From positions 6,254,054 to 6,318,053 of the forward strand of contig NC_057013.1 of the NCBI RefSeq assembly GCF_000002595.2: DNA of 64,000 nt, in the 5' to 3' direction. Positions 12,346 to 23,908 of the stretch are shown here, piece by piece. The position numbers were made by a program, and so were the translations under genes. How positions within the stretch are numbered: position 1 is the first letter of the stretch; every line of letters begins with the position of its first letter. This stretch comes from Chlamydomonas reinhardtii. Its lineage: Eukaryota; Chlorophyta; Chlorophyceae; Chlamydomonadales; Chlamydomonadaceae. The notes below the pieces were generated by a model that worked only from the letters and a program-made list of their open reading frames with translations, did no database searches and was not told the origin of the DNA.

Positions 12346-13842
12346 TGTTGAGCGTGTGTAACGCAAGCCGCGGCTTTGCGCCAGCTTTATCATATGTTGT
12401 TACAAGGGAGTGATGAGGAATACAACAATATTGGATGTGAATGGTTAATTCCAGCTGAAATCAGCGGGACCCCCGGAATGAGCCCATCCCGCGGGAAAGT
12501 TTCCTTCCAGAAGGGCTGCTACCGAAGCTGTACTTCTTGGTTTTCCTGATAAAACTATGATGAATGTCATTGGTCCCGAGTGCGCCCGCATTCGATTGCA
12601 ATAAAGCCGGAACTGGCTCGCTCCACTAGTGCACTCTTCTGGACAGTCTGTGCAAGAATGCAACGCTAGAAGGATACAATTTCGGCCCAGGCTAGAATAG
12701 GTCACGCAGGGCAGCGTTGTCGGGGCCCGGGTTTGGCGGGAATCCTTGAGCTGCTCTGACGACAGCGACAAGGTGCGTGCGGCGGCGAGTAGACTATCCT
12801 TGCTCGGCGAGCCATGGGGGGCCCCCAGCGGGCACTGCTCGCGCCCGCCGGGCTATCGGGGGCAGTCGGCGGTGCGCGTGCCGCGTGCGGCCTGCTGCCC
12901 CGACCGACCCTGCGTTGCCCGCCGCTCGCGGCACCGCCGCTGGTGGCGGCAACCAGTGGCGAGGTGTCGGGATGTCGGGGGTGGCGGCGGGGGCGTCGGC
13001 CGCACGGTGTGAGCCGCGGCAGCGGCGCCGTTGCTGCTTGCGCCGCGCACGGCCGTGCGCACACTCGCTGCGGCGCCGCATGCCGCCAGCCGCCGGTGCT
13101 CTCTGGCTCCAGTCCCCGAAGCCGCGGTGTTGAGAGCCACACAGCTGGCCCCCACCCTTGATACGGCGCGCCCCGAGGGGCGCGGCGGGAGGGGCGGCCG
13201 AGGTGTGCGGCAGAGCTTGCAAAGCGTTGACGGCGGTTGGTATGTGGTGGCCCGTAACCGGAAGCAGCAGCAAATACAGCAGTAACAGCAACAGCAGTCA
13301 GAGGGCGCGCAACGCGGGTTTGGGGTTCGAGGTGTGGACCATGCGGCGCCGTGGGTCATCAGGATTGGGGCGGCCGACTGGCCATACTGCTGGAGTGACG
13401 TAGGGGTCACGTCCGCAGTACGCGACCGCCGCATGGCGCCGCCCTCGCGCCGCTGTACGGTACATCAGGACACTCGAGCTGCCACCGAGTGCTGCGACCT
13501 GATGCTCCGACGATTCCGCAGCACTCGTGGTAGCTCGAGCAAATGATATGTGTTCGGATGCCCACCCCATTGTCTTGACACGCTTTTAAACCCGCGTTTC
13601 GCGACTGTTCGCATATGTGTGTCACATGCCCCCACGCCATCCCCTGCGAGCTCTGCCTGGACAGTGGGCTCCAAGTGACACCCTCATCATGGCTGCTGCC
13701 TGCTCCTGACGCGCAGGGTTGGTCGGAGCCCGGCGGCAATATCCTTCTACTTTTCCTGCATCTGTCGGCATCATTAGTCCAGCAAGCAAGCAAGCAAGGA
13801 AGCAAGCCTAGCCACATAGCTAGCTAGGCAGCCAGCTGCGGG
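12346..13842. promoter_or_regulatory. Divergent promoter region between PLBD-like and TFIIIC genes
   Basis: About 1.5 kb between two start codons pointing away from each other, so both promoters and 5' leaders should be here. The right two thirds is very GC-rich with several overlapping open frames but no protein I recognise. I cannot point to a specific TATA or upstream element. Confidence 0.5.
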
Positions 13843-15626
13843 ATGGAGGAGGCGGATGAGGCCGCCATTCAGGCGGCGCTGGCGGAGGACGCAGCGGCGG
13901 CGGCAGGCGGCGGCGGCCGCCCCACACGCCGCGTCACTCGCAGCTCCACCGGCCACGCCAAACCGGCGCAGCCGCCGCCCCGCGCTACGGGAGCGGCCGC
14001 AGCCGCAAGCGGCGCCGCAGGCGCAGCCGGCGCAGCCGGCGCAGCCGGCGGCGGCAGTATGTTTGGCTCTGAGGGCAGCGAGGGCTCGGAGCTGGAGTCC
14101 AGTAGCGAGGGGGAGTCGGCCACGGACGGCGACAGTGCGGACAGCGCTGAGGACGCCGAGTTCACACAGGTGCGGTACTGGGGTGGGAGCGGGTGGGGTG
14201 GGGTGGGGTGGGGTTGGGGTGGGGTTGGGGGGGAAGGTGTAGTCCAGTCAAAACCCAACTGGGGCTGAGGAGTGAGGGGGCTTCGCTGCTCATGTCGAAC
14301 GGAGGCGGGTCCTGAAGCCCATGAACGCAGGTGCGGCCTACGGCACCGGGGCGGGGCACTTGTGGGGCCGGGCGGGGGCATAGGAACACAGGCGAAGTAG
14401 ACCGGCGACGTGACAGACAGGGGGCTAGGGGGTCCGGGGCGGCGTTGCATTCAAATGGAAGTCAGCACCCCCCCCTTGGCCCTTTAGCAGCCGTACCTCC
14501 GACCCGACCTGCCCGCCTGTCTTTCTACCAGGATGCGGATTTTGTGTGTACCGACATGAATGTGAATCCGAATCTGGATCCGGACCTGCTTCACAATGCA
14601 GGCGGGGTCGGACGATGACGACTCGGGCGATGGAGACGGCCGCAGGCGACCCGTGGTGGCGGGCGGCCGCGGCAGGGGGCGGCCGCGAGCCGACGGCACA
14701 GGCGGCGGCGGCCGGGGCCGCAAGGCGGGAGCGGCGGGGTCTGCGGGGCCGGGGCGGCGGGGGCGGCCGCCACTGGGCCGCAGCTCGGCGGTCAGTGACG
14801 GCGGCAGCCCCAGTGCCACCAGCGACGGCGGCTACACGTCGGGGTTCACGACGGGTGCGGCGCGTGTGGGGGTTGCTTGGGGGAGGTTTGGGGTAGTTTC
14901 CCCCAATCCCAAAGTAAATCCATAGCCAAGTTTGGGGCATGTAGGACGCTTGGCGCTTGGTGGCCTCACTGACCTGGCTTACCTGTGCCGGGAGTCGTTG
15001 GGACATGGCACACCGCACAGGGCTCATGTCACTTGACCGGTTGCACACGGCATTGGGGTGGCACCAAGTGACATCGACCACCATGCCACCAACACCAACA
15101 TCAACAACAACACCAACATCAATATCAACATCAACATCACCCGCTGCTGGCCACGACGCAGGCGACGATAGCGATGATGCCGTGGACCTATTCGGAGACG
15201 ACCTCGACCCCCTCACTCTTCTAGAAGAGCTGGAGGGAGGCGGCGCCGCCGCCGGCCTGGGGCTGGGCCGCGGCGCCGCCGCCGCCGTGGGCGGCGGCGC
15301 CGGCGGCGGCGGCGCCTTGCAACCCTTCGAGCTGCTTCGGGAGCGGCGGCGGCGGGCGCTACAGCGCGAGGCGGAGGAGGCGGGCGGCGGCAGTAGCTAC
15401 TACACGGAGGGCTCGGACGCGGGGGAGGACGAAGACGACGATGACGGCGCCGCCGCCGCCGCCGCCGGGCCTTCCACCAGCGCCGCCTCCGCCGATGCGG
15501 CCGCTGGCGGCGGCGGCACGGGCCGCGGCCGCGGCCGCGGCCGGCGCGGGCGGCCGCCGGGCTCGGGTCGCGGCTCCACGGGTCGGGGGCCGGGGCGGCC
15601 GCGTGGCCGTGGCCGTGGCCGCCCGC

Positions 15627-15678
<52 letters not shown>

Positions 15679-15875
15679 GGCTCACCCCTTGGGCCAGCTG
15701 ACGGCATCGCACCCTGACGCCGCCATCTTCGGGGCTGATGCGGACGACATTCTGAATGACCCACTGGCGGAGCGCATTGGGCTGGTGGAGGCGGGCCGGG
15801 GCCGCGCCAGCCGCAGCCGGCGGCGGGGGCGGCGGGGGCGCAAGGCGGGCCGGCCCAAGCGCGGCATTCCCGAGG

Positions 15876-15959
<84 letters not shown>

Positions 15960-15985
15960 ACGTGTGTGTACGTGTGTGTGTGTGT

Positions 15986-16027
<42 letters not shown>

Positions 16028-17137
16028 TGTGTGTGTGTGTACGTGTGTGTGGGTGTACGTGTGCGTGTGCGTGTACGTGTGTGTGTGTGTGGTGTCTGTA
16101 CCAGGCTCCGAGGAGTGGCGGTTGTTCTTTGCGGTGCAACGCGATCGCCTGGCCTCTGGTGCTCAGCTGCGGTGCCGGCGCCCCCACGCTCCCTCCCTCC
16201 TCGCGCGCCACCTCCAGCCCTCCCCCTGACGCCTTCACTTTTTTAAACGGTCGTGAATGTAATCCCTGCCCCTGACCCCTGCCGCTGACCATTCCCCCGA
16301 CTCCTCCTCCCCGGCCTCTTCCCCAACCCACCCAACCCACCCCCTCTGTCGCTCCCCTCCCCTCCTCCCCCTCAGGTGACGGCCAAGCTGGGTGAGGCCA
16401 ATGTGATGTACGCCCTACGCGAGTACCAGCCCGCCATAGAGCTGCTGACACAGGTGGGTGTGTGTGTGGGGTGCGGTGTGGGGTGGGGTGGGGTGGGGTG
16501 GGGTGGGGTGGGGTGGGGTGGGGTGCGGTGGGGTGCGGTGGAGTGGGGTGGGGTAGCCGTTCATGTGGACAACGGAGCGGTTAGATCACAATTACAATGC
16601 AGTGGGGGAAGAGGAGGTGGTGATGATGTGAGAGGGAGAACGGGCAGGTGAGAGACAAGGTGGAGGGGGGACGGCGTCTGTGCATGGCTGCGTGTGCTGT
16701 GTGTGCTGTGCAGTGCTCTCGCCGCATGCCCCCTGTCAACAGGTGGGACCCCAACTACCCCTCTCCACCCACCGCCAACCGTCTACCACTTCCTTAACTA
16801 TTCATGGTTTAGTTTGGGCTGGTATTTACCACCCCCTACCCCCCCCCCCCACACACACGCACACGCACATACACACACAGGTGATCAAGGATTACCCGAA
16901 CATCTCCGACCCCTACCACACCCTGGGGCTACTGTACGACGCCAACGGTGCGTGTGTTACTGCGGGAGGGTGGGTGGGGACTGCGTGGGGAACCTGGCAC
17001 ATGGGGCGGGCAGGCGGGGCGCCCGCACATGTGACACGCTCTCACCCCACCTCCACCTCTCAACCTCCCCAGTCCTCAATCCCAGTCCTCAACCCCGCCC
17101 CACCCCTCAGTCCCACCCCTCAACACCAACGTCCTCT

Positions 17138-17195
<58 letters not shown>

Positions 17196-19955
17196 AACAA
17201 ACACACACACACACACACACACGCAGGCAACCCGCGCAAGGCCCTGGACTTCTTCATGATCGCCGCCCACCTCAGCCCAAAGGTGAAGGGGGGTGCGGGG
17301 GGAGGGGAGGGAGGAGGTTGCCGTTCACGTTATCACGCGGAGAACGGAGTGATTCCGTCACACTTACAAGGGGGGGGGGGCGGGGCTGTAGGGGGGGCGG
17401 AGCTACCAGGCGGGGGCGTGTGTGCGGGAGGGAGACACACAAAGGGCATGCGTGGATGGGTGGTATCACGACACAGCGGGCGACACGGGGCACACGCATC
17501 ATCGCCACCTCCCCCCTGGCTACGCCCTCTCGTCTGATTTAACATGCATGGACCCCCCCCCCCCGCACACACCACCACCACCACCTTAAAACCACCCCCC
17601 AAGAATCCACACACCCACCCATCCACCCCCCCTGCGCCCCCCTGCCACCCACACACACACACCCACACCCACCCACACACCCCAGGACGTGGGCCTGTGG
17701 AAGCGCCTGGCCGCCGCCTCCACCGCGCAGGGCTTCTACCGCCAGGCCGTCTACTGCCTCAGCAAGGCGGTGGCGCGCAACCGCGGCGACCTGGACGCAC
17801 TGTGGGACCGGGCGGTGCTGTTCGCGCAGGTGGGGACGACAAGGTGTGGGAGGGAGGCGGGAGGGGTGGCGGTGGAGGTGGGGTTGGTTACGCCCAAATC
17901 CCAGAGCAAGAGTTGTCTTATGCTTGCGGGGGGGGGGCGTGGGAGGGTAAAGAATCAGCCTGAACTAGGGGGTAGCCATTTAAGGAGTTTGGAAGGCTGT
18001 GTATACCGTACATCACAGATTACTCGCCGCCACCCCACTGCCCCTGGTATTAGCTTTGGCTGGCAATTACAATCACCCTCAAGCCCATGTACCGTATAAA
18101 TGTAAAACCCGCCCTCCCCCTCACCCCCTCACCCCCCCCCCCCACCAGGTCGGCGACACGGACCGGGCCCTGGCGCAATTCAGCCTGGTGAGAGCGTGTG
18201 CCCTTCCCCCCGGGGGTTGTGTGTCTGCGTGTGTGTGTGTGGGCACATACACACACACACACACGCACACACACACATACACACACACATCCGCACACAC
18301 AATCACAAACACACACACACACACACACACAACCCTTTTGGTTTTTGACACACGCAGCCCAGCCGACTCAAGCCAAGCCCCAACCAGCTCAACTGGTCTC
18401 ATTGCACCACTGCCCCAACCCGCCCCTCCACCCCTCCACCCTCCCTCCCTCCCTCCCAATCCCCCTCCCCCCAGGTTGGCAAGCTGCGCCCCGGGGACCC
18501 CGAGGTGCCCGTCATGTTGGCACGCCTGCATCACCAGGCGGGGGCGCCGCTCAAGGTGGGCGGGAGATGGTGGGGGGGGGTGCGTGGGTGGGTGGGTGGG
18601 TGGGTGGGTGGGTTGAGGTAGGAGGAGCAATTCAGGTGGGAAATGTTTCGAATGCTCGGAAGCAAGGGGGCTGGCTGTGGGAGAAAAGCAGTGTGGTGTC
18701 ATGGTGCCATGTACCATGGAGGTCGCCCCATGCCCCAAACCCGCCCTGCCCCACTTCCCTCTACACACCACCCACCACCACCACACCACCACCTACACCC
18801 CTACCCCCTACCTCCCCCATCTAACACCCCCCCACCCCTCCCCCCCCCTACCCCCCCCCCCCCCACACACAGGCCATTTCTGTCCTGGAGTCCCACCTGC
18901 GAGACCACCCGGACTCCACCGACCTCACCCACATCAATATACTGGCGGAGCTCTACATGGAGAGGGTGAGGAGGGTTGCGGGGGGGGGAGGAGGGGGGAA
19001 GGGTTGTAGATACCAGCCCAAACTAAACCAAACCCGATGCAATAGAGCGAAGAGGAGAGCGTGGCCGATGCTTGACAACGGAGTGGCACGCGACACTGGT
19101 CCCCATTCCCGAAATGCACCGAGTTCCCAGGTTCCCAGCGAAACATCCCGCAAACCGGTAGAAAGAAGGCGATGAGCTCTTCGGTCTTGCGCATGTGGGC
19201 AGTGCTGACGGTAGCCGCCTTCGAGATTGCCACCCAGGCTCAAATACACACACGCACGTTCTAACTAGCAATGCAGACTAGGCACACGTTGAATACCCAC
19301 CTAGAAGACATCAAGGGAGCCCGGGCGCCGAGGAGGAGACCAGCGCCAGGGCGGGACGTTCGCATGTGCAAAAAGGGAAAAGGCAAACAAAGGCGCGCGA
19401 GCGAAAAAGGCAACAGTGTTCTAAACGCACGAGCCTGGGTGGCAAGAGAGAGGGGGAAACAGGCAGCGGGCAATTATATAGAGGCAAGCACGCATCGGCA
19501 TGGGGCCACACGAGGGCCAGCGGGTACAGGGACAAGGGGAGGGGGTGGTTAGGGGAGAGGCAGGGTGCGGGCCTCGGACGGCTCCCCACGGCCCTGCCAA
19601 TCCGGATGCGCTCACGCAGGGGGTTGTAGATACCAGCCCAAACTACACCAAGCCATTGACACCGAGACAGTCCATCAGGGCTCCACGACAACGATGACGG
19701 CGGTGGTGGTGGTGCGCATTCGCCGCGCGCCCCCCGTGCCCCGCGTGTCCTCTCCTCTGCTCTCCTCTCCTTCCTGGGGAATATGCGGAACTTGGAACTC
19801 TGTGTTGAACACTCCTTCTCACATACACACAGTCGTTTTCCTTGTGATCTTTGAAACACACACGCACACACACTCTTAGGCTTTGTTTTCCTTGTGCTGT
19901 TCAACACGCTGAGGTGGTGTCCGTATGCCGTTCCGTCGCGTTGCGGCGTTGCCTT

Positions 19956-19990
<35 letters not shown>

Positions 19991-22978
19991 CTCCTCCCCC
20001 CCTGCCCCTCCCGCCTCCCCCCCTTCTGAAATAAACATGAATGTAACCCCCCCTCCCCGCTTTTCCAAACATCCCTGCAACCCCCCCCCCCCCCGCACGC
20101 TCCTGCCCAGGGCGGCTACAACGAGGCCCGCGCGCTGATCGAGCGGGCGGCGCCGCTGCTGTGCCCGGCCGACCAGCCGCTGCCGCTGGACCTCAGCGTC
20201 AAGGCCGGTGCGTGGGTACATGTGTGGGGGGGAGGGTGCTGGGGAGGAGGGTGCTGGGGGGGAGGGTGCTCGGGAGGATGGTGCTCGGGGGGAGGGTGCT
20301 GGGGGCTAGGGGGGGGGAAGAGGGGGCTGGGGGTGACTGGGAGTGGGAGTGGGTGGAGCAGGGGTAGGGGCGAGTGGGATTTGTATCAGGGTTTCTTATG
20401 TGTGCCTGAGTAGGTCTGGGAAGGTGCAGGTTTCTTACTGCGGATAGGACCCACAGCCTGTCCCCCCATGCCCCCTACCCATTGCGCCCCCTCCGCCCCC
20501 ATCCCTCTGCCCCCCCCCCCGCGCCCCCCCCCCCCACACACACGCCCTCACCTCACACTTCACAGGCCTGTGCCTGGCTCACACGGGGCGGTGGGAGGAG
20601 GCGGACGAGGTGTTGTCGGAGCTGCTGCGCGAGCCCGTGGAGGCCTTTGGAGACCTGTACTCGGCGGTGGGCGGCGCGCTGGCGGCGCTGGGGCAGCACG
20701 ACAAGTGAGAGCGGGAGGGGGGTAGCCATCCATGGGATGGTGTGTATCAAATATGAAGTGAAGTGCCGACGTCCAGAGGTACAGCGGGCACACGCGACGC
20801 ATTCCATGGGGGGGGGGGAGAGGGTTGGGAGGAGGGGTGTAGACGCCGGCGTAGATTGAACCGGACTCCATGCAAAAGAGCGAGGAGGAGAGATGCGTGG
20901 CCTTTGCATTGAGTACGGTTCAGTTACAACCCCCTCCCCCCTACAAATACGGTAATCATGAACCCCCCCCCTTACACACATACGTACAGGGCGCTGCAGT
21001 ACCTTACGCCGCTGCTGGAGCACCCCGACCTCAACGAGCCCGGCCTGTGGGCGCAGCTGCTGCGCTGCCACAGGGCGCTGGGGGAGCAGGCGGCGGCGGC
21101 GGCAGGAGGCAGCGGAGGAGCAGGAGGAGCAGGAGGGGGAGGGGGAGGAGGTGTGGAGGAGGGGTTGGCGCTGTACCGGGCACAACTGGATGGAATGGAC
21201 CCCGAGGATTCCAGGTAGGTGTGTATGTGTGTATGTGAGGGGGGGTTGTAGATACCCGCCCAGAACTAGGCCAAACCGAGCTAAACGAGCGGAGCACAGG
21301 CAGAGGCGTTTGTTGCAGGTGGTCCTTGGGCTGCGTGGAGACAACACGACTGACTTGATCCCGTACGCCATTGCATCCCCCCCAAGCCTTCACTTCTTTA
21401 TAAATTATAAATGTACCCCTTCCCCATCACTACATCGCGCCACGCCCACTCCGCGTAACGCTACGCTCGCTCGAAGCCACTCCCCCACAAACCCCACACA
21501 CCCACCGCACCCCCGCAGGTACCCCGCCGCGGTGGTGGCGCTGGCGGAGCAGGCCGCCGCCGCCGCCGCCGACCCCGCCGCCGCCGCCGGCTGGCCCAGC
21601 GCCCGAGCTACAGCCCTGGACATGGTCGGCCTCATGGACGCATACCTGGCGGCCAAGGCGGCGGCGGCGGCTGCTACTGCCGCTGCTGATGCTGCTGATG
21701 CTGCTGCTGGTGGTGCTACAGCCGCTGCGGAAGGCGGCGAGGGCGCGGCCGCTGCAGCCGACGGCGAGGGGGAGGCTGCTGCTGCTGCTGCTGCTACAGC
21801 TGCTACAGCCGCTGCAGCCGATGCCGCTGCTGCCACAGCCGCTGCTGCTACAGCCTCTCCTCTGGGCTCTGCTGCTGCGCTGCTGGGGGAGGAGCTGACC
21901 ATGCGGCTGAGTCAGCTGTACGCGGCACTGGACCTCAACGACAAGTGAGTGGGCAGGAGCGGCGGGGCGGGGCGGGGAATGAACGGGGAGGAGCGGGGAT
22001 GAAGGGGGATGAAGGGGGAGGGGGATGAAGGGGGAGGGGGCACTGGGGAGGGGGTCAGGGGGGATGGTTCTGTCCAATCCCAACTGTCTTCAGATCCGCC
22101 GTCACCAGCCCACAGAGCGCGGCCGGGGGCGAAGAGCTGCATTCCAACACACCGAGGGGGGGGGTTACATGCATTAAGTTTACGAAGTGAAGTCGTAGCC
22201 AGGGCGGGGGGACAGCACCTTTTGAGAGTGATGGGATGCTGTGGCTGCTCGCGACTGCTTGCTCCGCTGGCCCTCGACACACACACCTGTAATTAATGTA
22301 ATGTAATGTAATGTAACACCGACCGACCGCAGGTACATTGAGATCCTGCGCCCCGCTGTGGAGGCCTCGCTGGCGGCCCTTGACGCCGACCTGGCGCGTG
22401 TGAACGACCCCTCGTTGCCGGTGGGGCTGCGGCGCGCCATCAAGCGGCGGCGCATGTTCATGCGGCGCGGCGGGCGCAAGGGCGAGGGCGCAGCGGAGGT
22501 GGGCACCATCTTCAAGGGCACCACGCGAAGGTGGGGTTGGGCGGGGTGGGGGTGCGGGTGGGGGGCAGTAGGGCAGACTGGAGTGCGCATGTGTTTGCAC
22601 TTAGCAAAGTGTAGTGAACAATGGGTGTGTGTTGGTTTGTTGGTCTTCCCCCTGAACCCCAACCGTTATATTTTCCCGCTCCAACACAACACAAATGCGG
22701 CTGCAGTATCTCATTGCAGCGCGACTGTTTCCTTGCGGGATTGGTTCAAGGTTAACCCCTCCAACACAACACAACGCCACAATACACATGCGCGCGCAGG
22801 GACCGGCGCTCCGCCAAGACTCGCGAAATGGACCGGCAGGCGGCGGCGGTGCTGGGCCTGCCACCCGACAGCGGCTACGTCAGCGGGCCGGAGGGGCCGG
22901 GCGGCGGCGGCGGCGGCGGCAGCGGCACGGAGGGCGGCGGCGCCACCAGCGGCGAGGGCAGCGGCAGCGAGATGAGCG

Positions 22979-23009
<31 letters not shown>

Positions 23010-23852
23010 GCGGCGGCGCGGCGGTGTGCCCAAGCTGCCGCGCGGCGGCCTCATCGGGACCAGCGTGCTCAGTGACCCGGGGCAGGTGCGGCCCGTGTCC
23101 TGTGTCCCGTCATGTGTCCCGTAATGTGTACTGTCCTGCGTGTTTTCTCCCCTTGTATTTCCTCTCTCGTAAGTGTCGCGTACCCGTACCAGCAAGAGAT
23201 CACCCCGCATGTAATTAATTATTTTCCCAAAAATCCCGACTTACCCCGCACCTTGAGGGGGGTTGCGGGGTACGAGAATAATTTTCCTTGGAGGGGTGCG
23301 GGGTAAGAAAATAATTTTCTTCGGAGGTGCCGAGGACGTGCCAAATACCCGGATGGGGCCGTTTTCGCGAGCCACGAGCACTTCCGCAATACTGTTCTTT
23401 ATATCGCTGGCGCTGGTGTTGGTAGGCGTGGCAGGTGACGGCTGGGACTGAGAAAGGAACGCGCGCTGGCGCTGGTGTTAGTTGGTAGGCGGGGTAGGGA
23501 GGCACGCGGGCGCTGGTGGGTGACACCAGTACATTCTGAGCACGAGGCCTCTGTATCTACGTTTACAGGTGCAGAGCACGCAGCCATACCGCGTGCTAGT
23601 GTAAAAATTTGCTTAGCCGGGGTGCGGGGTGCAAAAAAATTAACGTTCTGGGGGTGCGGGGTAAGAAAATAATTTGTTCTTCGGGGGGGTGCGTGGTGAT
23701 CACGTAAACGTACGGTATTGTCTATGTACTCACGCCGCTCCCTCCATCTTGTTTGGACCCCGAACCCCGAGTCACAATCATCATGGTTGGCCTTGTCTTG
23801 CCTTGCCTTGCGCCCTCGTGTGTCAGGTCTCTCGGCGGGGAATAGTGAGGAC

Positions 23853-23908
<56 letters not shown>

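Noticed and set aside
15756-16275. Long frames of repeated Cys-Val/His-Thr across the (GT)n tract
   Set aside because: Products of the dinucleotide repeat inside TFIIIC intron 3; the same appears at every GT/CA tract.
16481-16553. GGGGT tandem array as a telomere-like repeat
   Set aside because: The volvocine telomere unit is TTTTAGGG; this is a G-rich intron start, similar to 14190-14250.
22735-22757. GGTTCAAG in family 5 as a polymerase III B box or SINE
   Set aside because: The flanking bases do not fit the B-box consensus, there is no A box, and the copies follow splice sites rather than standing alone.
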